Shown: positions 23,900 to 31,875, counted from the stretch's first letter. The stretch is 55,558 nt of DNA from Scatomorpha merdigallinarum (GCA_018710885.1 DVJA01000038.1:1-55558); one strand, 5' to 3'. Translations and numbers: made by a program. Notes: generated from the sequence alone by a model not told the origin.

Positions 23900-25023
23900 T
23901 TCTCCACCCCCTTCTCTATCCTCTCTGCCTGACTCAGCAGCTCGCGCCGCCACCAGCAGTACACCTCCGGCATCACACCCAGCGAACCCGTGAGCATGTA
24001 GTTGTTGGCCACGCAGCCCCCGTCGCAGATTCTGTCATATTTGCAGCCGGCGCAGTCCTCTCCCCTGACCGGACGCGCGTCAAAGGCCTCCATCAGCGCC
24101 AGGCGGCGCGCATCGTCCACGCCCGCATATATGGAACCTATGTAGAACGGACTCTCCGGGCCCTCGTTCGACGTCATCTCCTGGCAGGCGTACACATCCC
24201 CATTCGGGTGGACGGACGCAAACCGCGAAGCGCCCAGCCCACACTTGCCGCGTGAAGTGCATTTGGGCAGCGCCCTGTATGTCCCCTGCCTTTCAGCGCT
24301 CCTGATCTGCTTCAAGTCCTCAAACGCCTGTTCAAAGCCGGAAAACAAGATGGGCCTCACCCCGTGCGCCTTGCAGTCCACATAGTAGTCCGCGTACGTT
24401 TCCAGCTCCCGGGCCAGGACTTCTCTGGCCCGTCCGTCCCACTCCCGGAACACGTCCGGCGTCACGAAGAAACTCCTGAAGCCCTGCGCCGCCGCCCACA
24501 AAACGCTCTCAAACGTGTGTCCGCACGTCTCCGGCAGCGCTGTCATGCGAAACGTGGTCCCCGGCCACGCCGCGAGCACCTTCGGCACGATGGGCCGGAG
24601 CGTCTCAAATGAACCGCCTCCCCCGGCATAAGGCCGGCTGTAGTCCTGCACCGGCTTGTTGCCGTCCATAGACAGCAGCAGCCCGAACCCGTGCCGCCTC
24701 ATAAAACCTATCCTCTCATCCGTGAGCAGCGTGCCGTTCGTCGTGATAGAAAAGCGAAACCGCTCTTTCAGCTCATCGTGCAGCCACTCCACAATCGGTC
24801 TAATCACTGTGTCGTACTCGAGCATGGGCTCGCCGCCGAAGAAATTTATCTCCGGCGCCGCGCCCGACACGCGGGCGTTCTCCATGAGCATGCGCGCCGC
24901 CTCCTTCGCGGTCTCCAGCGTCATGCGCTCCGGCTCCTTCCTCACAAAGCAATACTTACAACGCAGGTTACAGCCGTGCGTCACCACGAGCATGACCGAG
25001 GTTATCCTGAGCAGCGCGCTCAT
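23881..25023 (-). CDS. Radical SAM/SPASM maturase inside the phage tail operon
   Basis: The 380-residue enzyme has the radical SAM cluster CNLRCKYC (Cys18, 22, 25), the GGEP motif (63-66) and a SPASM domain with Cys255, 261, 280, 324, 327, 333, 337 and 356. Its CAGCKYDRICDGGC gives the Cx2Cx5Cx3C signature. It resembles anaerobic sulfatase maturases and peptide-modifying SPASM enzymes (sactipeptide, ranthipeptide, CXXX-repeat types). It should bind three 4Fe-4S clusters and generate a 5'-deoxyadenosyl radical. Its ATG overlaps the upstream stop (ATGA), and its end overlaps the Cys-rich hub gene by 19 bases, so expression is coupled to its likely substrate. No RRE-like domain was noticed. Confidence 0.92.
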   Translation of the reverse strand: MSALLRITSVMLVVTHGCNLRCKYCFVRKEPERMTLETAKEAARMLMENARVSGAAPEINFFGGEPMLEYDTVIRPIVEWLHDELKERFRFSITTNGTLLTDERIGFMRRHGFGLLLSMDGNKPVQDYSRPYAGGGGSFETLRPIVPKVLAAWPGTTFRMTALPETCGHTFESVLWAAAQGFRSFFVTPDVFREWDGRAREVLARELETYADYYVDCKAHGVRPILFSGFEQAFEDLKQIRSAERQGTYRALPKCTSRGKCGLGASRFASVHPNGDVYACQEMTSNEGPESPFYIGSIYAGVDDARRLALMEAFDARPVRGEDCAGCKYDRICDGGCVANNYMLTGSLGVMPEVYCWWRRELLSQAERIEKGVEKCRTRK

Positions 25024-25454
25024 ACTCTCGACCTCGCCAGACCCTCGAAGCGGTAAACCCGTCCGTTCGTGTGCCGGTAGTAGTAGCCCTCGTATTCATC
25101 GGCGTTGTACTCCGTCACCGTCACCGGCGTCCCCGTCAGCGTGAGCATACCCATACCGGTCGCCTGCACGCCCGGATACATAGTAAGCGAAACCTCGCTC
25201 AACCGGCCGTCCTCCTCAAACAACGTCTGCACGTGCTGTGTGTCCACCGTCACCGTGTAGTTGCTCAGCAGGCCCGCCACGTTCACCGAGCCGCCCCGTT
25301 TTTGCAGCGCGCCGCCCGCCGTGACCTTGAAGTTGCGCATCACCGCCGCCTCACCCATATCCAGCGAGGCCTGCCCCTCCTGCGCCTCATTCACCCCACG
25401 CCAGCGCTTTATCTGATATACCGACTCGCTTATATTGGTTGGAACTCTCGCCAT
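25020..25454 (-). CDS. Phage tail-hub protein, N-terminal part
   Basis: The 144-residue product starts MARVPTNISESVYQIKRW and includes MGEAAVMRNFKVTAGGALQKR. This is the segment that opens the long hub proteins of related prophages (GEAxxMRNFxIT...LQxRPG). It then continues with a short unique beta region and ends, where family members would run on into the blade-like region encoded at 22088-23899. The start at 25454 lies one base after the upstream stop. An in-frame TTG at 25469 is less likely. The gene is followed without a gap by the radical SAM gene. Confidence 0.65.
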   Translation of the reverse strand: MARVPTNISESVYQIKRWRGVNEAQEGQASLDMGEAAVMRNFKVTAGGALQKRGGSVNVAGLLSNYTVTVDTQHVQTLFEEDGRLSEVSLTMYPGVQATGMGMLTLTGTPVTVTEYNADEYEGYYYRHTNGRVYRFEGLARSRV

Positions 25455-25455
25455 C

Positions 25456-25866
25456 TCACCACGCCCCAAACTCGCCGTACTCTATCCCGCCGTACAGGTT
25501 GCCAATATCCCCCACCGCCGCCTGCAATCTCGCAAGATAGTACGCACGCATCTCCTCATACCTCTGCTGGTAAAAGCTCGCCGCCGACGGGTTCTCGTCC
25601 ACAAGCAGCCCGGCCGCGAGCCCATATGGCAGCGCGCCGAGCGAATAGCTCGTGTTCCCCACCGGCACCACATCCTCCAGAGACTGTATGGCCAGCCAGT
25701 CGGCTCGGTCGCCCGTCAGCATTTTCAGCTCGGCCACCAGCGTGTTCACTATCGCCGGAGTCCTCAGCTCGTACTCCTCCGTATCGCTGGTCCTCGCCTC
25801 GCCGCTCACGGACAGCTCGTCCATAATACCCATCGCGGCGTCAAACACATCCTCGACATATGCCAT
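25456..25866 (-). CDS. Phage head-tail connector-like protein
   Basis: The 136-residue mostly helical protein (VEDVFDAAMGIMDEL, FYQQRYEEMRAYYLARLQAAVG) lies between the capsid and hub genes. P22-like phages place the gp4 head-completion protein there. Similarity to gp4 cannot be shown by eye, so the role is positional. The ATG at 25866 follows GGGAGG with 7 bases spacing. GTG and TTG codons lie just upstream. Confidence 0.55.
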   Translation of the reverse strand: MAYVEDVFDAAMGIMDELSVSGEARTSDTEEYELRTPAIVNTLVAELKMLTGDRADWLAIQSLEDVVPVGNTSYSLGALPYGLAAGLLVDENPSAASFYQQRYEEMRAYYLARLQAAVGDIGNLYGGIEYGEFGAW

Positions 25867-25936
25867 CAACACACCTCCCAGTGTTTTTATACCCGTCCCT
25901 CCCGCCCTCTGCCTCAGGCAGCACAGCGCTCACAAA

Positions 25937-26989
25937 TCAGGTCGCCGCCTTCTCCACTACTCCGCTCGGATACTTCGTGTCCGTGTAGGCGTAGGCCTTC
26001 AGCACCTGCCCGGAAGTTATGTTAATCGTGCCGCCGGAAGCCGCCAGCTCACGGCTCGCGCTGTAGCGCGGGTCGGTGCCGTCTACGGTGTAGTAGATAG
26101 TCGCGCCCTCGGCGGTGAGCGTCACGGCGTTGCCGGTGCCCCCCAGCACCGGTGCAGCCTGTACGCTGTCCGTCGCGGCATAGACGTAAACGCCGTCGCA
26201 CTTCTCTGCGAGCACTCCCGCCCAGTAGCGGACGCGGCCCTCGATGACGTTGCCGTCGATGCCCATGGGATCCTTCTGGATCTTGTATTTGGCGAGTTTC
26301 TGCACAAAGGGGCAGGCATCCTTGTGCTGAAGGATGAAGTATACGCCCTCGAGCATGTCCCCATCGGGCACGACGCGCACGTCGAAACCGGCCACGCGCG
26401 GCAGACGGTTTTCACTCAGCGCCTCGCTGCCCAGGCGTTCCAGGTAAGTCAGGTTGGCGAGGTTGGGCAGCATGGCCGCATAGGTCTCGGCGATAAAGAT
26501 GCTGCGCCCACGGCGTGGCACATGGTGGTTATTCATGTAGCTCGCGCCCGCCTGGATAAGGCCCAGCAGGGTATCGGCCGTCGGGGCGCTGCCGCCCACG
26601 ACCTTGCCCGCGCCGTAGGCCCACTTGCCGAAGACGTAGGTCTCCACCTCGGGAATGACCACGTCGCGTATCTGCACATGCAGGCGCGCGGAGGCATCCT
26701 TGACGTTGTACTGGTCCTGGGCGTTGCCCTCGTCGATGGAGCCGGTGAAGGACCTGTCGCGGTCTATCTTGAAGGTCTGCACCCTGTCGCCGATCTCCTC
26801 CACCGTGCCGTAACGGGAAGTGCCGGAGGGGTTGTAGTCGTTCATCTCCATCTTGTCCACAGAGTAGACGCTCACCTCGTTGACGCCGGTGAAGTCCACG
26901 CGGTTACTTGTGGCGCCGGCGAGCAGGCACTCGTGCTCAAAGGCGTCGTCCACATATTTACTGAATTTGCTTGCTAGGTTTATAGCCAT
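25937..26989 (-). CDS. Phage major capsid protein with C-terminal beta-sandwich domain
   Basis: The 350-residue protein has a HK97/P22-like capsid part (residues 1-280: VYSVDKMEMNDY, EEIGDRVQTFKIDRDRSFTGSID, YETYVFGKWAY-like helix, LPRVAGFDVRVVPDG). A C-terminal domain (about 281-350: VTLTAEGATIYYTVDGTDPRYS) reads as a chitobiase/beta-hexosaminidase C-terminal (CHB_HEX) Ig-like fold. Such an add-on probably decorates the outside of the capsid. It follows the scaffold gene. Confidence 0.85.
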   Translation of the reverse strand: MAINLASKFSKYVDDAFEHECLLAGATSNRVDFTGVNEVSVYSVDKMEMNDYNPSGTSRYGTVEEIGDRVQTFKIDRDRSFTGSIDEGNAQDQYNVKDASARLHVQIRDVVIPEVETYVFGKWAYGAGKVVGGSAPTADTLLGLIQAGASYMNNHHVPRRGRSIFIAETYAAMLPNLANLTYLERLGSEALSENRLPRVAGFDVRVVPDGDMLEGVYFILQHKDACPFVQKLAKYKIQKDPMGIDGNVIEGRVRYWAGVLAEKCDGVYVYAATDSVQAAPVLGGTGNAVTLTAEGATIYYTVDGTDPRYSASRELAASGGTINITSGQVLKAYAYTDTKYPSGVVEKAAT

Positions 26990-27025
26990 ACATTTCCTCC
27001 TTTAATTTCAATCAATCTCTGCGCT

Positions 27026-27724
27026 TCAAACCTCGTTCCAGCCAATGGCGGCCATGTCCCTCTCGACGTCGCCGCCAGCGCTCACGACGCTGCCCGTACT
27101 GCGCGCGGCATTGCTCTGCTCCTGCCTGGTCTCGGCCAGTTCGCGCTCGAGCGATTTCACGCGCTCACCGCTCTCCTGCGCGCGGCGGCGCAGCTCCACG
27201 CCCTCCCATGCCGCGTTCAGGCTCTCGCCTGCACGCACGCGCTGCCACACCTCGTCCGGTATAGCCTGCCTGTCGCGCAGCATTGCAGAGGCTGCCTCGG
27301 GATGCGCCTCGAAGAACTCCCGCGCCTCCCTTCTCGCCCTCGACTCGCCCGCCCTGGTCTGAGCGGAGCGCTCCGAGAACGCCTGCATGTCCAGTCCCTC
27401 CTTCTCGGCCAGGCTTTTCAGCTCACCGAGCTCATCACGCGCCGCATCCAATTTAGCGCGCACGCGGTCGTAGTCCAGGCCCTTCTGCGCCAGCTCTATG
27501 ACCTTCTCCCGCGACACTGTGCTCACCTCGTCTAAATGCTTGAGCGTAAAGAGCTCACCATCCTCAGGCTGCGTGGTCACAGCCTGCTCAGGAGCCTCGG
27601 CCTCGTCCCGGACGCCGTCCATGATCTCTCCGACGTCCACATCCCACTCCCATGATGTGCGCCTTTCCGGGCGCTCTTCTGTCTGGACCGCTTCAGCCGC
27701 GGCAGTAGTCTTCTCCTCCATCAT
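27026..27724 (-). CDS. Phage scaffolding protein
   Basis: The 232-residue acidic, helical protein (KVIELAQKGLDYDRVRAKLDAARDEL; ESGERVKSLERELAETRQEQ coiled coil) lies just before the capsid gene, the standard place for a capsid assembly scaffold. A long coiled coil with an acidic disordered N-terminus fits that job. GGAGG precedes the double ATG start. Confidence 0.75.
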   Translation of the reverse strand: MMEEKTTAAAEAVQTEERPERRTSWEWDVDVGEIMDGVRDEAEAPEQAVTTQPEDGELFTLKHLDEVSTVSREKVIELAQKGLDYDRVRAKLDAARDELGELKSLAEKEGLDMQAFSERSAQTRAGESRARREAREFFEAHPEAASAMLRDRQAIPDEVWQRVRAGESLNAAWEGVELRRRAQESGERVKSLERELAETRQEQSNAARSTGSVVSAGGDVERDMAAIGWNEV

Positions 27725-27736
27725 TCGTCCCTCCTT

Positions 27737-29338
27737 TTAAATCTGCGCACCGCTTCCACCGGCCGCATTCCGCTCCTTCACGGCCTTGATCAGCCCCTGA
27801 CGGTCGGTCACATACTCGTCCGGTATCCGCTCCAAGTACTCCACCAGCCCTATCTGCCCGCTGGCGAGCAGGTTGTCGAGCGTCTGAGCGCTCGCAATCT
27901 CGCTCCAGTACGCGCTCGCGCCCACATCGAGCTTGAGCATCATCGGCACCTCGCGCAGTTGTGCAAAGTCGTATGGCACGACGAGCATGCCGTTGGCGTC
28001 AAGCGGCAGCGCCCCGGCTGCAAAGTCCAGCACCTCTTCGCCTACCTCATCCGCGGGGTCAACAGCTATCATCCGCACGCCGTAATATCCGGCCATGAAG
28101 TCTATGTATATGGCCCCCAGCTCCTCGACGCTCTGGTAGAGGTTCTGCCGCGTCAGCTCGTTCGGCGTAGCCGCCGCCCTTTGCAGCGCTATAATGGCGC
28201 TGGTGTTGTCGGGCCTGGCGTCGCCGAGCGCCACACTGGTAGCGCCGAGGTTGGACTGGGTCATCTCCTGCGTGAGCTCTATGAACTGCGCAATCTGCGG
28301 CGAGACCTGCGCCGGGTCAAGTATGCGCGCCACGCCCGTGACGTCCCCGCCGTTCACGCCTATGGCCCGGCCTATGCCGTTGTCCCACTTTGGCACGCGC
28401 GTGCGGTCGTAGACGACTTTCGGGTAGGCCGTGGTCATGAGCGAGATCATGGTCATGGCGAACAGCTTGTTTATATAGATCTGGTTGGGTATCAGCCCCG
28501 TGAGCATGGCCTGCCCGTGATAGCTGTCCTGTACGTAGTCCCAGCACAGCCAGGTCACCGGATAGAGCCTCAGCCCCAAATCCCAGGGCTCTCGCACCAT
28601 AATTCCGCGCACGCACTCGCAGGCCCAGACGCTGCCCGTGTCCCCGTCCTTCCAGAGCCGCAAAATAACCGTAGTCTTGTCGCCCGTCTCCTTGTAGCAG
28701 TCTGCCTGCTGCTCGTCGGTGTCGGGCTTAATCTCCTCCCACTCCCTGCAGCCCAGTTCCCTGGCACGATTTCTCAGACGTTCAGTGAGCTCGCGCCGCT
28801 TTATGAGTATATACGGCTGGCTCTGCACCCGCCTGTCCGCGCAGTTGCCGAAGCCCACTCGCGTGTTTGGCACAATCTCCGTGACTATCGCCCCGCGCCC
28901 GCCCCCGGATGACGGAGCCTCCGCATCCCAGTAAGTGTAAGTGGCCGCGTCCCCATCCACGGCAGCGTTGCGCATGAACTCGTGAAGAAGCTGCGGTAGC
29001 TTGTTGTGCTCGAGTATGGCGTCGAGCTCGGCGTTCACCGCCCCGGCGGCACGAATTATCTTGCCGTCCCCCGAGCGCGAGTCCACTGGCGAGGCGAGCA
29101 GCTTCACTCTCTCGCTCGTGATACTCGCCACAGTGAACAGCGTCACACGCTTGAGGAAATTAAATACCGGCGTTGGCAGGCCGTTTGACTCCACACCCTC
29201 CCACTGCTTTCCGACAAAGAAGTTCTCGTTCACCCTCACCGTGTCGTCCAGCGAGATAGAGTCGTTGTAGGCGAGCATTTTCTCGTATTCGCGCCAGACG
29301 CTCTCGGCCGTAACCATATCCTTACCCCTGCTGCTCAC
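27737..29338 (-). CDS. Phage portal protein (P22-like)
   Basis: The 533-residue protein has portal features: an N-terminal helical part with RVNENFFVGKQWEGV, a central stem region (WDYVQDSYHGQAMLTGLIPNQIYINKLFAM) and a late helix-rich part (ALGDARPDNTSAIIALQRAAATPNELTRQNLYQSVEEL). It forms the dodecameric DNA channel at one capsid vertex. The start overlaps the preceding stop by 4 bases (ATGA). Family placement as P22-like is from overall pattern. Confidence 0.85.
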   Translation of the reverse strand: MSSRGKDMVTAESVWREYEKMLAYNDSISLDDTVRVNENFFVGKQWEGVESNGLPTPVFNFLKRVTLFTVASITSERVKLLASPVDSRSGDGKIIRAAGAVNAELDAILEHNKLPQLLHEFMRNAAVDGDAATYTYWDAEAPSSGGGRGAIVTEIVPNTRVGFGNCADRRVQSQPYILIKRRELTERLRNRARELGCREWEEIKPDTDEQQADCYKETGDKTTVILRLWKDGDTGSVWACECVRGIMVREPWDLGLRLYPVTWLCWDYVQDSYHGQAMLTGLIPNQIYINKLFAMTMISLMTTAYPKVVYDRTRVPKWDNGIGRAIGVNGGDVTGVARILDPAQVSPQIAQFIELTQEMTQSNLGATSVALGDARPDNTSAIIALQRAAATPNELTRQNLYQSVEELGAIYIDFMAGYYGVRMIAVDPADEVGEEVLDFAAGALPLDANGMLVVPYDFAQLREVPMMLKLDVGASAYWSEIASAQTLDNLLASGQIGLVEYLERIPDEYVTDRQGLIKAVKERNAAGGSGAQI

Positions 29339-29592
29339 TGCGCCTCACCCCGCTTTCTGACCATCTCCCTCGTACCGTACGCGAGTATGTTTGCCACTCC
29401 CTGCGCGTACCGCTCCTGCTCCCGGTCCGCGCCCAAGTCCTCCGTTCCGGACGCCGCAGGCAGCCGCAGCGCCCTCACCGCGGTCTCCAGCCGCACCAGA
29501 GAGCGCAGCACTCGCGCGCAAATGAGCGCCGTCGCCAGCGCCCCGGCCCCCGAGAGCGCCAGCAGCGCCAGAGCCAAAATTTCCACCATCAC
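29335..29592 (-). CDS. Phage small membrane protein (85 aa)
   Basis: The product has one N-terminal hydrophobic helix (ILALALLALSGAGALATALICARVL) followed by a charged helical tail. It starts at GTG 29592 (or ATG 29589) in overlap with the terminase stop and ends in overlap with the portal start. No family is recognised. Its tight coupling between terL and portal suggests a real gene. Confidence 0.6.
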   Translation of the reverse strand: MMVEILALALLALSGAGALATALICARVLRSLVRLETAVRALRLPAASGTEDLGADREQERYAQGVANILAYGTREMVRKRGEAQ

Positions 29593-30974
29593 ATATACCT
29601 CCCAAAGTTTAAATATCCGGCGCTCAGCCCGCCGCCGTGTATAAATTCGTCGTAAGCTATCCCTCCGTCCTCGTCTGCCGCCCTGCGCACAGTCTCCCCG
29701 GCCCTCTCCACGCGGCTCACACAGTAGTACCTCACCGCGTCCACCCGGTGCGTGACCTCGTGCGGCTCACGCGCGCAGTCGTTGGGATCGTTGGCGTCGG
29801 ACTGTATGTCCCTCAAATCGTCCAGCGTCTGCCTGCAAGTGTTGAAGAAGAGCAGCGACGGCCTCCCATCCGGGCGCTTGGCCAACATGTCCTTTATCAT
29901 CATGTGCCCCTGTACCCGCGAGTTGTCTGCCCGAACAATGGGCACACCGCACTCGAGGAAGATTTCAGCCATAGTGCGCCCCGAATCCTTCTGCCGCGAC
30001 CACATGTCCGGCGGCGCGAAGGTCACCTCTATCTGCTCGCCGGGCAGGGTACGCTCGAGCATGGCCTTCGCCGCCTCCTGCACTATGAGCCCGCTCTTCG
30101 AGTACTCCCTGTACATCCAGCTCCTGCCGGCCTCGTCCACCGCGAACCAGGCGCAGGCGAACATGTCGAGCCCGTAGTCAAAGGCCCGGTAGCGCCGCCA
30201 GTGCTTAGGTATCTGGAAGGGCTCCGTAACGTGCACGGCGTCGGATAGCTCGGGGAAATAGTTCCCGCCCAGCGAGTCCCAGTCGCCGTAACGGTACGCC
30301 TTTCTGAGGTTCTCCGGCATTGAGGACAGCATCCGCAGATACCCCGGCGAGGACTTCAAAAGCGCCGTGTTGTCCTCCACCGTGGCCGGGATGAACACAT
30401 AGTCGTCCGGGTCCTCGTTTTCCTCCGGGTTCTCCCGGTTTTGTATGTAGTCCCTGTCTATGAAAAGCCGCTTCACCCAGCGGTGCCCCACCCCTCCCGG
30501 ATTGCAGGTTATGTACATGCGCTTGGGGAACTCGTTCACACCTCGCAGCAGCCCGCCCAGGAATTGAAAGGCCCTCCAAGTGAACTGCGTGGCCTCGTCG
30601 AGAAATATCCAGTCGTACTCCTGTCCGTTGTACTCCAGCTCGCTCTCCTCCCCCGACCAGTGCCCGAAGTGTATGAGGCTGCCGTTTACAAAGTAAATGC
30701 TGTGCAGCGAGCCGTTGTAGCTGGCTAGCTCCGACCGGATGAGCTTGAGCATGGGCTCAATGTGGTTCGACTGTAACTCTGGGTAGGTCTTGCGCATTAT
30801 CAGGATGCGTATACCCGGGTAGTTGTAAGCCCCCAGCAGCGCCTTTATCCTGACGGCCCAGGTCTTGCCGCCGCCCTTGGCCCCGCCGTAGCCCGTGTAG
30901 AGCTTGCGGCTGGCAAAAAAGAGCTTCTGCTTGGGGTTGGCCTCTCCCGGATCCCATTCAAGCGGCGCGCTCAT
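29589..30974 (-). CDS. Phage terminase large subunit
   Basis: The 461-residue packaging motor has an ATPase domain with Walker A GYGGAKGGGKT (28-38) and Walker B WIFLDEA (122-128), then a coupling motif region (MYITCNPGGVGHRW). A C-terminal RNase H-like nuclease domain begins with the acidic AFDYGLDMFACAW. It cuts and pumps phage DNA into the prohead. The ATG overlaps the small-subunit stop (ATGA). All key motifs appear intact. Confidence 0.95.
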   Translation of the reverse strand: MSAPLEWDPGEANPKQKLFFASRKLYTGYGGAKGGGKTWAVRIKALLGAYNYPGIRILIMRKTYPELQSNHIEPMLKLIRSELASYNGSLHSIYFVNGSLIHFGHWSGEESELEYNGQEYDWIFLDEATQFTWRAFQFLGGLLRGVNEFPKRMYITCNPGGVGHRWVKRLFIDRDYIQNRENPEENEDPDDYVFIPATVEDNTALLKSSPGYLRMLSSMPENLRKAYRYGDWDSLGGNYFPELSDAVHVTEPFQIPKHWRRYRAFDYGLDMFACAWFAVDEAGRSWMYREYSKSGLIVQEAAKAMLERTLPGEQIEVTFAPPDMWSRQKDSGRTMAEIFLECGVPIVRADNSRVQGHMMIKDMLAKRPDGRPSLLFFNTCRQTLDDLRDIQSDANDPNDCAREPHEVTHRVDAVRYYCVSRVERAGETVRRAADEDGGIAYDEFIHGGGLSAGYLNFGRYM

Positions 30975-31336
30975 CCTGCCGCCCCGCTTCCAACGCCCCT
31001 GAGCTCAATCACCAGCTTCTGCTCGCGCGTGGCCGGGGTCTTGTCCGCATAGCCTCCATTCTTCTCCTGCTTGAGCGCGTTCATGCAGCCCGTGGCACGC
31101 CCCGACTCGGTAACCATCTGGTTTTCCAGCCAGTCAGTCCTGGCCAGCTTGGCACGGTCGAACTCTCTTTTGTACACCGCATCCATGTACAACTTGTCGT
31201 ACTCCTCCTCGCTCAAGTCCAGGGCCAATATCAACCCCGCCTCTGTGGGGAAGCGCCCCTCCCCTGCTCTGAGCTCGAAATACTCATCAATCTTGACCCG
31301 CATCTCAGCGGCCTTCTGTGCCTTGCTCTTTCTCAC
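30971..31336 (-). CDS. Phage terminase small subunit-like protein
   Basis: The 121-residue helical, basic protein begins VRKSKAQKAAEMRVKIDEYF and carries FPTEAGLILALDLSEEEYDKLY, similar to small terminase or DNA-packaging proteins that recognise the packaging site. An in-frame ATG exists at 31369, but it would lie in the promoter's transcription start. The GTG at 31336 follows a strong GGAGGTGA site. It is the first gene of the late operon. Confidence 0.75.
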   Translation of the reverse strand: MRKSKAQKAAEMRVKIDEYFELRAGEGRFPTEAGLILALDLSEEEYDKLYMDAVYKREFDRAKLARTDWLENQMVTESGRATGCMNALKQEKNGGYADKTPATREQKLVIELRGVGSGAAG

Positions 31337-31357
31337 CGCCTCACCTCCACGGTCATG

Positions 31358-31419
31358 ATTATACCACATGCACGATAATTTGTAAATAATTTTGTGCTCT
31401 AAAAAGAGCTAATTTACAA
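31358..31419 (-). promoter_or_regulatory. Late-module promoter inside dyads
   Basis: On the minus strand TTTACA (31381-31386) and TATAAT (31358-31363) have a 17-base spacer. The -35 lies in one arm of TTGTAAAT (31380-31387) and ATTTACAA (31412-31419). An inner GCTCT/AGAGC repeat sits at 31396-31409. The pattern suggests an operator for an unseen regulator. Confidence 0.65.
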
Positions 31420-31620
31420 TATTCTGCGCATTGCACAAAGTTTCCCCCATATCAAGCGTTTCCTCGCTCTGTATTTTGTTCTGCATCCTCTCTTTGTCCG
31501 CTATTACGCCTCTATAATTGTACATTTGGCAGAGCATCAACCGCCAATTTTACCCCCTAATACCTCTGTTTCAATGTTTTGTGCATTATGACGGCATGCC
31601 GTACACTTCACCAAAAACGC
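31420..31620. other. Intergenic spacer at the prophage edge
   Basis: This AT-rich stretch between the late-module operator and the feo terminator has no convincing gene. Seen on the minus strand it holds a weak TTGATG/TTATAG pair with 17-base spacing. No integrase fragment, tRNA or clear attachment repeat is visible. A small phage regulator on this side is not supported. Confidence 0.5.
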
Positions 31621-31656
31621 AAAAAGCCGCCCCGGCGCGCAAAGCGCCGGGGCGGC
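31621..31656 (-). terminator. Terminator of the feo operon
   Basis: A perfect 13-base stem, GCCGCCCCGGCGC (31626-31638) and GCGCCGGGGCGGC (31644-31656), ends on the minus strand in TTTTT. Confidence 0.85.
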
Positions 31657-31704
31657 AAATTATTCAATTATCCCTCTTTCGGGACAGCCCGCTCTCCCGC
31701 GGGT

Positions 31705-31875
31705 TTATTCCTCATCCTGCTTCTCAACCTTGAAGCCGTAGCGGCCAGTACGGCAGGCGCCGCACTGCGTGCAGTCCCGGTTGCATCCGCGGCGGCGGGG
31801 CCGCCTGAGATAGCGCACGGCGAAGTAAGCCCAAACCGCCATGCCCAGCACGATAACCACATCAAGCCAAATCAA
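31705..31875 (-). CDS. FeoB-associated Cys-rich membrane protein
   Basis: This 56-residue protein is too short for most gene callers' cutoffs. It has one membrane helix (WLDVVIVLGMAVWAYFAV), a basic stretch (RYLRRPRRRG) and a Cys cluster CNRDCTQCGAC, then a charged tail. The pattern is that of the FeoB-associated Cys-rich membrane protein family. It starts at a TTG that overlaps the FeoB stop (TTGA), with AGGAGG upstream. It may assist FeoB assembly or iron handling. The function is not established. Confidence 0.85.
   Translation of the reverse strand: MIWLDVVIVLGMAVWAYFAVRYLRRPRRRGCNRDCTQCGACRTGRYGFKVEKQDEE

Larger units (their letters stand above)
17517..31419 (-). mobile_element. P22-like prophage late module without integration genes
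   Basis: Fourteen tightly packed minus-strand genes in head-to-lysis order: terminase small and large subunits, small membrane protein, portal, scaffold, capsid, connector, hub part 1, radical SAM enzyme, hub part 2, BppU-like protein, collagen-like fibre, lysin, holin, with a coiled-coil membrane protein and a putative ejection protein at the end. One promoter and one terminator bracket it. No tape measure or tail-tube genes are present, which points to a short-tailed phage. No integrase, repressor or replication gene and no direct-repeat attachment site was recognised at either edge, so it is a remnant or a retained module. Confidence 0.85.

Noticed and set aside
31705..31875. The small Cys-rich gene after feoB as a RiPP precursor
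   Set aside because: Membrane helix plus a CxxxCxxCxxC tail directly behind feoB matches the known FeoB-associated protein pattern, and there is no maturase nearby.
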